The translations under genes and the position numbers were made by a program. The notes below the pieces were generated by a model, which saw only the letters and a list, made by a program, of their open reading frames with translations, was not told the origin of the DNA and ran no database searches. Positions 1 to 10,281 of a stretch of DNA of 64,000 bases are shown here, piece after piece. Within the stretch, counting starts at the first letter, position 1. Every line of letters starts with the position of its first letter. Origin of the DNA: Monodelphis domestica (taxonomy: Eukaryota; Chordata; Mammalia; Didelphimorphia; Didelphidae); NCBI RefSeq assembly GCF_027887165.1, contig NC_077228.1, positions 110,812,086 through 110,876,085 on the forward strand, given 5' to 3'.

Positions 1-7
1 TGTTGGT

Positions 8-178
8 TTTGGAGACAGAGAACCTGGACTCATGTTCAGAGGCTTCCTGTGTGACCCTGGACAAGTCAAATTCTGTAAGCCTCAACTTACCTTACTTGTA
101 AAATGTAAAATGAGGCAGTTGGACTAGATGGCCTTGAATTTCTCTTCCAGCTCTTGACAATTTACGATCCTTCTTATG
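8..178 (+). mobile_element. MIR-type CORE-SINE
   Basis: A diverged MIR core is visible: tgtgtgaccctgg, acaagtcaaattc, then a CTCA/TAAAATG block. It ends in a tail of the form gttggactagatgg followed by ttccagctctt, which resembles L3/CR1 3' ends. It is an ancient therian SINE relic with no coding capacity. Confidence 0.75.
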
Positions 179-1001
179 CTTGGCTTACACTTGGAAACGT
201 GCTCAACTGAATCTCTGTTATCAGGAGGAGGACTCCTCCTCATCCTCCCCTTCCTCTTAGTGTGGGCACTCTGCCCAGGGCCACAAAAGTGCTTTAGAAA
301 ACCTCTTCTCTATAACATATTCAGTGGGGAGAAAACTCACTAGCATTATCTAAACCTGATCCTCCCCCCATAGCCCTTTCTGGATGACAGCAATTCTTTT
401 ACTTAGTGTGGACTCCAAGCCAGTCCATTTTGGAAGGAGTTTAGGAGTGGAGCGGCAGATGGGAAGGATCCCAGGAAGAATCAGAATGGACAGACAGTGT
501 GTGTGTATGTTTTGGGAGAGGATGGCGGGGGAGTGCAACAGGTGGAAAAGAGTGAGAGTTTTTTCTCCCCCTGCAAAGAAAATAGGGAGACCTGGGACAT
601 CTGGGGGGCAGTGACACTTCAGCCCCACTCTCTTCCCAATCCATGTATCGACTCCCAGGCACTGGGATGGATTGTGTGGTGTACCTACTCCTGGGTCTGG
701 CATGTGGATGAGTTGTTGCTATTGTTTGGAAGGAGTACCCTCCCTCTACAAAGACTTGTGGATCTTTTACTAGAGGAACAAAATGGTCAACTTCTGGATC
801 AGAACCATCACTGTAAGCCTGGGGCTCTCTGCCTAGAGAGAGTCCTACTCAGGGACCATTCTGGGGCAGATGTTGGGGTCCAGCCAGGGGAGGAAGGAGA
901 GATGTTTTCCTCCTAGGGACCATACCTCAGGATTCCAGGATTTCATTAGCTCCCTTGGGTGATTCCAGTGCCAGTCTCATATCTAATCCCATTTCCTAAA
1001 T
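179..1001. other. Unassigned single-copy-like DNA
   Basis: I recognise no gene or repeat here. Open frames of up to 139 codons occur on both strands, but none resembles a known protein. None is bounded by convincing splice signals. It is most likely intergenic or intronic. Confidence 0.5.
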
Positions 1002-1166
1002 AGGTGGCATAATGTATATAGAGTACTGGAGTCAGGGACACCTGAGTCAGAGTCTTGCCTTGGACTTTTGCTAGTTGTATGACCATAGGCAAATCACTTC
1101 CCCGCTATAAACTTGAATTTCTCCATATGTAAAAATAGAGATAATAATAGCACCCCTATTTCACAG
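1002..1166 (+). mobile_element. MIR, 5' part of an interrupted copy
   Basis: MIR body reading ggactcagagtc-like, tatgaccataggcaaatcac, then gagataataatagcacc. The copy breaks off at the point where two reversed MAR1 SINEs begin. Its 3' end (gatcaaataagataat ... aaggtgctgtgtaaa) resumes at about 1665-1760, so both fragments are one element. Confidence 0.75.
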
Positions 1167-1412
1167 CAGTTTAGTTGTTTTCAGGGTTTTCAGACTCTCC
1201 ATGACCCCATTTTGGGGTTTTAGTGGCAAAGACACTGGAGTGGTTTGCTATTTCCTACTCTAGCTCATTCAACAGAGGAGGAAACCGAGGCAAATAGGGT
1301 AAAATGATTTGCCAAGGGTCACACAGCTAGTAAGTGCCCGAGGCTGAATCTGTACTCGGGTCTTCCTTATTTCAAGTCTGGGGCTCTACTACTGTACCAC
1401 CTAGATGTCCAA
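1167..1412 (-). mobile_element. MAR1 SINE (MIR-derived, RTE-like tail)
   Basis: The copy is reversed: tail motif gtggtttgctatttcc, then the CORE/MIR portion gtcacacagctagtaagtg, then the tRNA-like head ending acctagatgtcc. The tail resembles the 3' end of RTE/BovB LINEs, which are thought to mobilise this SINE class. Confidence 0.8.
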
Positions 1413-1436
1413 AACCTGCCCAAAGGCACACTTCTT

Positions 1437-1664
1437 TTTGTTGTTCAGTTGTGTCTGACCCTTTGTGATCCTATTTGGAGTTTTCTTGGAAAAGACACTG
1501 GAGTGGTTTGCCATTCCTTCTCCAGCTCATTTGACAGAGGAGAGGCAAACAGGGTTGAGTAACTTGGCCAGGGTCTAGTTGGTAAGTTTCTGAGGCAAGA
1601 TTTGAACTCATGCCTTTTTGACTTCAGGCTCCGGGATCTCTTCATTGTGCTACCTAGCTGCCTT
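1437..1664 (-). mobile_element. MAR1 SINE
   Basis: Second reversed MAR1 next to the first. It starts with the RTE-like tail (ttgttgttcagttgtgtctg, then gagtggtttgccattcc) and ends in the head motif gctacctagctgcc. Together the two copies split the MIR that flanks them. Confidence 0.85.
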
Positions 1665-1760
1665 CAAAGAATTATGGTCAGGATCAAATAAGATAATCTA
1701 TGTAAAGTTTTATGTAAATCTTAAGGTGCTGTGTAAAAGCCAGTTTTATCATTGACATGT
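1665..1760 (+). mobile_element. MIR, 3' part of the interrupted copy
   Basis: Contains the MIR 3' block gatcaaataagataat followed by aaggtgctgtgtaaaagcc. It continues the MIR that begins near 1002. Confidence 0.7.
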
Positions 1761-2145
1761 TGATAATGTTCTCCCTTTAAAGAGCACTGTCAATGTGGAT
1801 ACAAATGAATTGTTCCGTTTTGACTCTGTTTTCCCTACCCAATCCAAACCTACCTTTTCTATATCATCTGTATTTGTCTCTGTCTCAGCCCCAGATCCAA
1901 TCCAATTTCCAACCTCTGCATCCTCTGCAGGACCCTTAAAGCCTTGAAACCACCATCACCCCCAGCCCTGAACACTATGGCCCTCTTTGGACCCTGTTAG
2001 AGCCTACAGAAAGAGGGTGGGCCATCAAGTAAGGGCAAGAGGGGCCAGCTGGGATACTCTGTTACTCTCTTCTCTGACTCTATTGCCTGTCCTTCCAACC
2101 CACCTGGGGCTTTAGTTATATAAAAAACCTACTCTGTTGATCAGA
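1761..2145. other. Unassigned DNA
   Basis: No gene or repeat recognised between the MIR and the GA-rich tract. Confidence 0.5.
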
Positions 2146-2149
2146 AGGC

Positions 2150-2636
2150 AGTGCTTTAAGAGAAACAGAGGAAGAGACAGAGAGACAAAAACAGGCAACC
2201 AGACAGACACAGAGACAGAGACATAAAGAGAGACAGAGGCAGAGACAGAAAGACAGAGACAAAGAAGCAAATATAATCAGATAGACACACAGAGATAGAG
2301 ATAGAAAGACCGAAAAACAGAGACAGAGAGAGAAATAGAGATAGAGATAGAGACAGAAAGAAGTACAGAAACAAATACAATCAGATAGACATAGAGAGAT
2401 AGAGAGAGCCAGAAACATAGACTGAGACAGAAAGTCAGAGATAGAGACAGATATAGAAAGAGAGAAATAGCGACAGAGACAAAAAACAAAGGGAAAGAGA
2501 GTGAGAGAGAGCAAGAGAGAGAGACTAAAAGAGAGAGAGAGAGAAAGGGAGAGAGAGAGAGCGAGTGAGAGAGAGAGGAAGAGAGAGAGAGAGAAATGGA
2601 GAGATAGAGAAAGGAAGGGACAGAGAGACAGAAAAT
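2150..2636 (+). repeat. GA-rich imperfect microsatellite
   Basis: About 490 bp of nearly pure purine on the plus strand, built from irregular agagacagag, agatagag and (GA)n units. The low-complexity open frames here, rich in Arg/Glu/Lys on plus and Ser/Leu/Cys on minus, are consequences of the repeat and not genes. Confidence 0.95.
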
Positions 2637-2649
2637 CTGTAGGATTTAG

Positions 2650-2800
2650 AATGAGAAGTGGCCTTAAAGATCATCTATACCAACTCTAGTTTTTCTAGTG
2701 AGGAACCTAAAGCCAGAGAGGTCAGACTACTCAAGATTGCCCAGCTTAGAAGAGGCAGAGCAGGGATTCTGATTCCAAAGTCAGTGTTTCGCTGTTTGCT
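2650..2800 (-). mobile_element. MIR-type SINE
   Basis: Reversed MIR: cttaaagatcatctatacc, gtgaggaacctaaagcc, then aagattgcccagctta. The order and spacing match the reverse complement of a MIR with the ctagatgatct-type tail. Confidence 0.7.
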
Positions 2801-3029
2801 TGGTTTCCTTTCCCCCCTCTTTTTTCTCCATACTGCTTTGTTGCTTCTTATAGCAAAAAATGTTGAGGATAGGGGTTAGCAGGATAGCAACATGTGAGAG
2901 TTGTCGACTGGGACAGCTGGGGGCCCAGTCCAAAGAACATCTCAGCTAGAGCCACCTCTCAGGACTCCTGGAAGTTGATCAGTGAATCTCCCCACTGAGG
3001 CATACAAGAAAGGGGAACAAGCATTTGGT

Positions 3030-3255
3030 CAGCCCCTTCTGGCTGTCAGGCCTTGTGCTAAGTGCTTTATAGATATTATCTCATTTGATCCTCATAAGAA
3101 CCCTGAGAGGTATATTCTATTATGATCCTCATTTTACAGTGGAAGAAATTGAGGCAGGCAGAAATTAAATAAATTTCTAGAGTTTAAGTAGCTGAGGCTG
3201 GAGTAGAACTGGGGTCTTCCTGACTAGGCCCCAAACTTTATCCACAAAGCTGATT
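3030..3255 (-). mobile_element. MIR
   Basis: A well-preserved reversed MIR: ccttgtgctaagtgcttta, tatctcatttgatcctcat, then cattttacag and gaagaaattgaggca. The end is diverged. Confidence 0.85.
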
Positions 3256-3344
3256 GTTATTTTACGGAGGCAGACAAAGCAGCTCCAGAAAACAACTTCT
3301 AGAAAGCCTAATAAGTGAGGTAACTGGTGGTAGTGGGCAGGTAG

Positions 3345-3597
3345 GAGGCAAAATAGATAGAGTGCTAGACCTGAAAGTAGAAAGATTCATCTCTGTGAGT
3401 TTGAATTTGATCACAGATAATTAATAGCAGTGTGACCCTAGACAAGTCACTTCACCCTGTTTGCCTCAGTTTCCTTATCTGTAAAATGAGCTGGAGAAGG
3501 AAATGGCAAACCACTCCATTTTTTTTTTTGCCAAGAAAACCCCAAATAGGGTCACAAAGTATCAGGCACGACTTAAAGTACTGGACAACAACAATTG
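3345..3597 (+). mobile_element. MAR1 SINE
   Basis: Near full-length copy: tRNA-like head, CORE region (cctagacaagtcacttcacc), ctcagtttccttatctgtaa, then the RTE-like tail ggagaaggaaatggcaaacc through a cacgactta block and ending acaacaacaa. A T run expands the middle of the tail. Confidence 0.9.
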
Positions 3598-3905
3598 GTG
3601 GTAGGAGTGTGTAGGTGGGGGTCACTTTCACCCAACACAGAAGAGGGAGCCACTAGGGCCAGGGAACAGTATTCAGGAGCTCCCCTGATTCTTAAGGGAC
3701 AAATTCAATCTGAATTATTCCTGTCAGATCTCTGCGGGCTGGCTCCAGCTCGTGCTGGACACAAAAGGTACTTTGTTTCCTGGAGAGCTGCTTGAAGTTT
3801 TTATTTAATCTTACCCTTTTGGTGCATTAGGTAGGATTCTTGCTAAGAACATCTCCAGAAGAAGGGCAGGATGCCAGGGCCCACAGTGCTGGGCTATGCG
3901 ATAAT
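3598..3905. other. Unassigned DNA
   Basis: No recognised gene or repeat. Confidence 0.45.
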
Positions 3906-4075
3906 TGGACCCCTTAACAATTCTAGAATCATAAAACTTGAAGGAAGCTTAGATATCATCTAGGCCAGTCCCTTCATTTGAGAGATGAGAAAAACAGTGC
4001 ACAGAGACTGAATAACATGCTTAACTAAGGTCATGAAATCAGAATTTGAATGCAGAGCCTCTGACTAAAACAGAT
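3906..4075 (-). mobile_element. MIR-type SINE
   Basis: Reversed copy with agaatcataaaacttgaagg, agatatcatctaggccagtc, then gagatgagaaaaac and gaatgcagagcctctgact. Diverged but in the expected order. Confidence 0.7.
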
Positions 4076-4078
4076 TCT

Positions 4079-5287
4079 TATTTTTAAGTTATTTTTTAAT
4101 GAACAAAAATCTGACTTCTTTCCCCAGACTTCTTTCCCTGAAACCATAAAAGAAAAAGAAAACTGACCATAATAACAAATTCACATAATCAAGCAAAACA
4201 AATTCCTGCATGGGTCACGTCCAAAAAATACATCTCAATTTGTACCCTGAATCCTTTATTTCTGTATCAAGAAGTGGGTAGCATCATGTATCTCCTAGAA
4301 TTGTGGTCCATCATTGCATTGAAGAGAGTTCTTAAATTTTCCCAGTTGTTTGTCTTTACAATGTTGATGTTAAAAAATTATTCTCCTTGTACTACTCACC
4401 TCACTTTGCTTCTATTTAAATGTCTTCCTTCATCATTTCTTAGAGCACAACAGTATTCCATCACAATCACACTGTAAAACTTGGTCAGTTTTTCCCCAAT
4501 TGGTAGATATCCCATCAATGTCCAATTCTTTGCCACTGCAAAAAGAGCTGCTATAAATATTTTGAACATATTGATCCTTTTCCTCTGGACTTCGGGATAC
4601 AATCCTAATAGTAGTATTGCTGGGTCAAAGGGTACTCATAGTTTTATAGTCATTTGGGCATAGTCCCGAATTATTCTCCAAAATGGTTAAATTAGTTCCC
4701 AACTCTTCTAATAGTATATTAGTGTCCCAATTTTTCCACATCCCCTCCAGCATTTGCCATTTTCCTTTTCTGTCTTGTTAGCCAGTCTAATAGATGTGAG
4801 CCAGTATTTCAGAATTGTTTGATTTGTATTTCTCTAATGAAAAGTGATTTAGGGCATTTTTTCACATGACTTGATAACTTTGATTTTTTTCTTCTGAAAA
4901 TGGCCCATTTATATCCTTTGACCATTTATCAATTGGGGAATGACTTGCTTTCTGCTTTCTTATATATTACTAAACTATAATGCAATAGTAGTAAATGACT
5001 ATTGCATTCCTAACCTATTCCACAGATTCACCACTCTATTTTTTCATTACCAAATTGGTTTGATGATTACTGCTTTTTGTAATATAGCCTAAAATTTGAT
5101 ACTGCTGGTTACCTTCCTTCACATTTCCTCCTATTGATTCCCTTGATATTCTTGACCTTTGTTTTTCCAAATGAATTTTGTTGCTATTTTTCTAGCTTTA
5201 TAAAATAATCCCTTGGTAATTTGATTGGTATGATACTGAATAAATAAATTACTTTAGATAGTATTGTCTATGGGAGCATAGACATAT
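4079..5287 (-). mobile_element. L1 LINE, 3' portion, antisense
   Basis: L1 3' UTR and ORF2 C-terminal region read on the minus strand. The reading includes IFIAALFAVAKNWTLMGYLPIGEKLTKFYSVIVMEYCCALRN split by the usual spacing of this block; it matches the L1 ORF2 tail (FIAALFTIAK ... TMEYYAAIKND in human L1). An internal gap lies near 4965-4980, where about 0.5 kb of ORF2 is missing relative to the other antisense L1 copies here. The element is not functional. Confidence 0.85.
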
Positions 5288-5325
5288 CTTCTTTTTTTAA
5301 CCCTTGCCTTCTGCCTTGTAAACAA
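5288..5325 (-). mobile_element. SINE1 3' fragment
   Basis: An oligo(T) run followed by aacccttgccttctgcc, the reversed 3' end of the tRNA-derived SINE1. Only the tail is present. Confidence 0.55.
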
Positions 5326-5360
5326 TTGGTTTGTAGTTTGGTTGTTGTTTTTCTTGGTTG

Positions 5361-5700
5361 TGTGTGAAGGGAACCCCCTCCCAGGATCATTCATTGGGGC
5401 CCTACCTGCATTCCTGTACTCCAGCATGGGTCACGGGGCAGTGACCTAGGCACCGAGCTGGAAATGATTGGAAAACTGATTGGTGGATAAAAGGGAAGGA
5501 ATAAAAGAGAGGGTCCCAGGAAGTAGGCTCTCTCTATTACCTCAGGCGCAGTAAAAGAAAGGTGGCTAAGAGGTCCATTGGAAGACCGACCACATGACAG
5601 GATAAACTTAGGCTTTTTCTTTCTGTTTGCCTTCTTCTGTTCAAGTAAATATTAATAAACCCTATTGAAATTAAGGACTAGAGTTTAATTTAAATATTAT
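5361..5700 (+). mobile_element. Probable solo retroviral LTR
   Basis: About 340 bp starting tgtgtgaaggg, with a promoter-like ggataaaagggaaggaataa segment and a polyadenylation region containing taataaaccc. It sits between L1-like pieces and no internal retroviral genes are present. Ends are approximate and the family is unnamed. It is an old fossil. Confidence 0.6.
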
Positions 5701-6275
5701 AGTTGCTATATTCATTTCTCTCTCTTGTATATCTTTTGTCAGAGGTGTTTGAAGAGCAAATAATTTGTTCAAGCCTGCTTTTCCTTCTAGGAATACTTCA
5801 AATGCTTCTTTTTATTGAGTGTCATCTTTTTCACTAATGGTTAAGCTCAGATTTATAGGATAGATTACCTTGTTGCATTTTGAGCTCTTTTGTTCTTTGG
5901 AACATATTATTCCATTCCCTCTTGTGATTTCTGGAAGGTATAGAATAGCGTTGCATTATTTAATTTCCTTTTCTTCATATTTGAAGGTCTTTTCTTGGTG
6001 GCTTGCAAATTTTGCCATTAGAATGATTAAATCAACCACTACACGTGTTGGAATTTGAAGCATAGGTCTTTTGTTCTTTCAGAGAATGAACTCTAGATCT
6101 TTTTAATTGACATTTTTTTGTGTGTAGAAGTTCTAGATAGTTTTCTTATTTCTTGCATTTTGATGTCCAGGTTTTTATTTTAACTTGTGCTCTTCTGGAA
6201 GATCGAAAATCTTAGTCTGTTTTTATACCACATGTCTTTGAGATCGATATGGTTTGCTTATGTGGATATCATATT
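5701..6275 (-). mobile_element. L1 or half-L1 (HAL1) ORF1-region relic, antisense
   Basis: T-rich sequence resembling the antisense ORF1 region of L1, with the same general order as the ORF1 part of the L1 near 17.2-18.2 kb. It is too diverged to translate continuously, and assignment to HAL1 versus L1 is uncertain. Confidence 0.5.
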
Positions 6276-8467
6276 TTCTTTTCTTTTTTTATTCTTTTGA
6301 AAACATATACATTTTTATTATCTTGTTAAATATTTCCCAATCACATATAAACATTTTAAAACATTTATTAAAAAATTTTTGAGTTCCAAATTCTCTCCCT
6401 CCCTCTCATGCCTCCCCTAACCTTTAAGAAGGCAAATGATGTAATAATTATACATGTGAAGTTATCCAAAAAATTAGCCATTTTAGCCATTTTACAAAAG
6501 AAAATATACACACACAAAACAAGAAAAATAAAGAAAGTTTAAAAAATTGCTTCAATTTGCACTCAGGATTTATTTGTCCTCTCTCTGGAAGTAGATAATG
6601 TTTTTAATTCTGGGTCCTTTGGAACTGTCTTAAATCATTCTTGGTCATCCTTACAATATTTCTGTTACTACATACTATATTATCTGTCCTGCTCTCTTCA
6701 CTTTGCATTAATTCACGAAGTCTTCCCAGGTTTTTCTGAAATCATCTTGCTTACCATTTTTTATAGCACAAGAGTATTTCATCACATGCATATACTAGAA
6801 CTCATCTAGCTATTCTCCATTTGATGGACATCCCTTTGATTTCTAATTTGTTGCTACCACAAAAAAAGCTGTTATAAATATTTTTGTACATATGTATCCC
6901 TTTCTCTTTTCTTTGATCTCTTTGTGATATAGACCTAATAGTAATATTGCTGCACAAAAGGGTATGTACAGTTTTATCATCCTTTGGGCACAGTTCCAAA
7001 TTGTTCTCCAGAGTGGTTATATTAGTGCACAACTCCATCAACAGTGCATTAGTGTCTTAAATTTTCCATATCCCCTCCAGTCATTTTTGTTTTCTGTCAT
7101 GTCAGCCAATCTGACTGGTGTGAAGTAGTACTTCAGTCATTTTAATTTGCATTTCTTTAATTAGTAGTGATTTAGAGCATTTTTTAAGTGACTAATGATA
7201 CCTTTGAATTTTTCTGATTAAAATCTCCTGTTCATATCCCTTGATCATGTGAAAAATGGTGGGGGGGGGCTGTAATTTTTAAAAATAAATTTGGCTCAGC
7301 ACCCTTTATATTTGAGAAATCAGGTCTTTATCAATGAAATTTTTTCCTAGTTCCCCACTTTCCTTCTAATTTTCTCTGCATTGATTTTGTCATGTAAAAC
7401 CTTTTTAATTCCATGTAATCAAAATTATCCATTTTACTTCATATAATCTTCTCTATTTCTCATTTAGCGTTAAATTCTTCCCTTATCCAAAGATTTGAAA
7501 GATACATTTCCCTGGACTCCTCTAATTTGCTTATCATATTACCCTTTATGTCTAAATCATATACATATTTTGACCTTATCTTAGTAGGAGCTGATGATTT
7601 GTGTGGGTTTATTTTATATCTTACAACTTTGCTATAGTTGTTAAGTGAGATGTTGATCTATGCCTAGTTTCTTCCAAACTGTTTTCCAGTTTTCCCAACA
7701 ATTTTTGTCAAATGATGTGTTCTGACTCAAAAAGCTTAAACTTGGGGGTTGATCAAACAATAGATTATTATGGTCATTTACTACTGTGTACTGTATATCT
7801 AATCTATTTGACTAATTCACCATTCTGTTTCTTATACCATATAACAATATCAAAGTCTTTGGTAGTTTATTGGTATGGTGCTGAATAAGTAAATTAATTT
7901 AGGTAGAGTTATCCTTTTTATTATATTGGCATGGACTACCCATGAGCAATTAATATTTCTCCATTGTTTAGATTTGTATTTCTGTGAAAAACTTTTGTAA
8001 CTATACTCATACAGTCTTTGAATTTTTCTTGGCAGGTGGAGTTTCAAGTATTTTTTTGGCTGGATTTTGTTGATAGTATATAGAATTGCTGATGATTTGT
8101 GTGGGTTTATTTTGTATCCTACAACTTTGCTATAGTTGTTAATTGTTTCAACTAGTTTTTTGTTGATTCTCTAGGGTGCTCTAAGTATAACATCATATCA
8201 TCTGCAAAGAGTGATAGTTTGATTTCCTCATTGCCCATTTTTAATTATTCCAATTTCTTTTCTAGCCCCCTTGCTATAGCTAATGGACAACCTTGCTTCA
8301 CCTCTGATCTTATTAGAAAGACTTCAAGTTTACTCCCATTGTAATTAATGCTTGCTCTTGGTTTTAGAGATAGTACTTATCCTTTTTTAAAAGGCTCCAT
8401 TTATTCCTATGCTTTCTAGTGTTTCTAGTCTTTTTAAAAATACCAATAGGTGTATTTTGTCAAAGGC
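6276..8467 (-). mobile_element. L1 LINE, 5'-truncated, antisense
   Basis: Starts with the A-rich 3' end (T-rich on plus), then 3' UTR and ORF2. The minus reading near 6802-7041 contains NSFFCGSNKLEIKGMSIKW, the degenerate ORF2 C-terminus. Antisense ORF2 landmarks follow in order: gccaatctgactggtgtgaa, tcaggtctttatcaatgaa, tctaatctatttgac, and the ttctctagggtgctct region. It stops inside ORF2 at tcaaaggcctcc, so it is 5'-truncated. It carries a displaced 55-bp duplication (7590-7644 and 8088-8142) that the other antisense L1 here lacks. Confidence 0.9.
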
Positions 8468-9414
8468 CTCCTTCCACACTGGGAAACTTGCTGTTTCATG
8501 GCCTCAGTCTCTGATCCCATGGCCTCAGTCTCTGGGCTTTTCTCCTTAGGTTTACAAGAGTTGCCTGCAGCCATATACATTCACTGCTCCACTACCTTGT
8601 CTCTCAGTTCTCTGAGCTCTGTTATAGCACAGAATGCTTCCATACTACTGTTTCAGCCCGAGTGAGCTTCTGCCTTTTGGATTTCTGCCACTGGGAAGAG
8701 GGGATAGAGAAGAGGTGGATCCACTGCAGGTCCATGGATCAACTTGGTCATCATTGATGTGGCATCATAATGGTGGAGTGGAAGATGGGGTCCCATGTGA
8801 GTGCTATAGGGACTAAGGATTCTCCTCTGCTGTTAGTTCATTGACTTGTTTGGGCCCTTGGTGTCCTAGTCTATGGAGACAGCTATAATTATTTTATTTC
8901 TTATGCCTAATTACCTTTTAAAGAGGGTTGAGAGGTTGTGAGGATTGAGAAAAATAATTGGTTCTGTAACCAGGAAGTCACCATTCCTTAACTGATGGCT
9001 ATGCCCTCAGTTTTTAGTTTCTGCTTTTTCCACATGTGAGCCAGTGCCAGGCAAATGAGGACTCAATAACATTATATTGCATATGGCACAGTGTGAGAAT
9101 TTTCTCCACCAATGTAAATAGTAACCCTTCTGTGACTAGATAGTTGTTAGCCATGGCCACAAATTAATTGTTACAAGTAGGAATGGACTCCAGGTCCAAT
9201 ACTCCCCATTTTGTGTCCCCATCTCTAATACTGCCATCTATATTCTCAGTTGTTTCAAGTGTTAGCCTGGTCTCCTTAACTATATTGCCTTCTCACTCTA
9301 TGTGTCTTTTCCTATTGATGAGTTCCTTATGGAATCTCCATTTTGAAGAAGGAATCCAGACCAGCCATTCTCTTCATTAGTCACCTTCTTCTACCCTACC
9401 TTACTGCCATTTTC
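8468..9414. other. Unassigned DNA
   Basis: About 950 bp that I cannot assign. Two short direct repeats of atggcctcagtctctg occur at 8500-8540. No convincing coding segment. Confidence 0.45.
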
Positions 9415-9567
9415 AGATCCCTTCTGTGAATTATCTTTCCTCATTGGAAGGTAAGCTCCTTGGGGGTAGGGACTGTCTTTCTTTTGGCTTATATTTGTAG
9501 ACCCAGCCCTTAACATGGTACCAAGCACAAAATAAATGCTTAATAAATGTTTATTTGAATTGATTGT
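9415..9567 (+). mobile_element. L2 LINE 3' end
   Basis: Typical L2 3' UTR: aaggtaagctccttggggg, tagggactgtctttc, ccagcccttaacatgg, then aataaatgcttaataaatg. Only the 3' terminus is present. Confidence 0.85.
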
Positions 9568-9656
9568 GTGCTGTTTGGCCAGAAGAACTGAGTTCTATAT
9601 TTGTATCTTCCAGAGCACCTGGTAGTGCACAGTAGCTGCTATGTCTGTTTGCTTGT

Positions 9657-10281
9657 GAATGAGATGCTTCATATTTTCCTCAATTTTTTCATTCTTTTGG
9701 TTTTGTTTTATAGTGTCCTGCTGCCTTGTGAGGTCACTTGATTCTAGTTGTTGTATTCTGGTTCTTAAAGGCTGGGTTTCATCCTTGGCTTTTTGGTTGT
9801 CCTTTTCCTTTTGGTCTGATTTTCTTTGGAGGTCATCTTTCATTCTCTTTACCTCATCTCTCATCTCCTTTGCCTCATCTTTCATCTTCTTTACCTCATC
9901 TCTTATCTCCTTTGCCTCATGTTTTCTCTTCTTTGCTTCATCTTTCATCTCCTTTGCCTCATTTTCCAACTGGTTGATTTTGGCTTTCAAGACACTATTT
10001 TCTTGTTTTAGTGCAAGTGCCTCTATTTCCAGATGACTTATCTTAGTTTTTAAGTTATTTTCCCAATTGTCTTCAGCCTCTCTTAATTGTGTTTTGAATT
10101 GCATTTTGAGTTCTTCCAAAGCCTGTATCCAATTAGCTGGGATTTCTGATTTTTCCTTTGCTGATCCCTCCCCCTCTGTTTCATTTGCTCTTTGCTCATT
10201 ACCTGTGCAGAAGTTGTCTACTGTAATTTCTTTCTTCTTTTTCTGTTGTTTGCTTGAGTTTACCCCTTTTTTGCTCCCCAT
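9657..10281 (-). pseudogene. L1 ORF1 protein, N-terminal half (truncated)
   Basis: An open frame begins at a methionine in the context MGSKKGVNSSKQQKKKKEIT, homologous to the start of the second L1 ORF1 in this window (MANSVEVQQSPNTKKSKKKR); both continue with a V-D/T-F motif. The frame is open upstream for another 48 codons into the 5' UTR, but this methionine is the likely start. A basic N-terminal segment is followed by a long coiled coil, which contains six successive heptads of the form E-(A/V)-K-x-x-(K/R)-(D/H), encoded at 9835-9960. The RRM-like and C-terminal domains are missing because the insertion ends here; the frame then runs about 20 codons into flanking DNA and stops. In the L1 family ORF1p is a trimeric RNA-binding chaperone. 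This copy cannot make a complete one. Confidence 0.85.
9835..9960 (-). repeat. 21-bp tandem repeat encoding coiled-coil heptads
   Basis: Six in-frame 21-bp units of the type EAKEMKD, EAKKRKH, EAKEIRD, EVKKMKD, EAKEMRD, EVKRMKD. The unit length equals one heptad, so changes in copy number keep both the frame and the coiled-coil register. Confidence 0.9.

Noticed and set aside
497-916. Open frame of 139 codons on plus near the left end.
   Set aside because: No similarity I can recognise, frames open on the other strand too, and no splice or promoter context. Treated as chance.
2116-2689. Long Ser/Leu/Cys-rich and Arg/Glu-rich open frames.
   Set aside because: They are direct translations of the GA/CT microsatellite.
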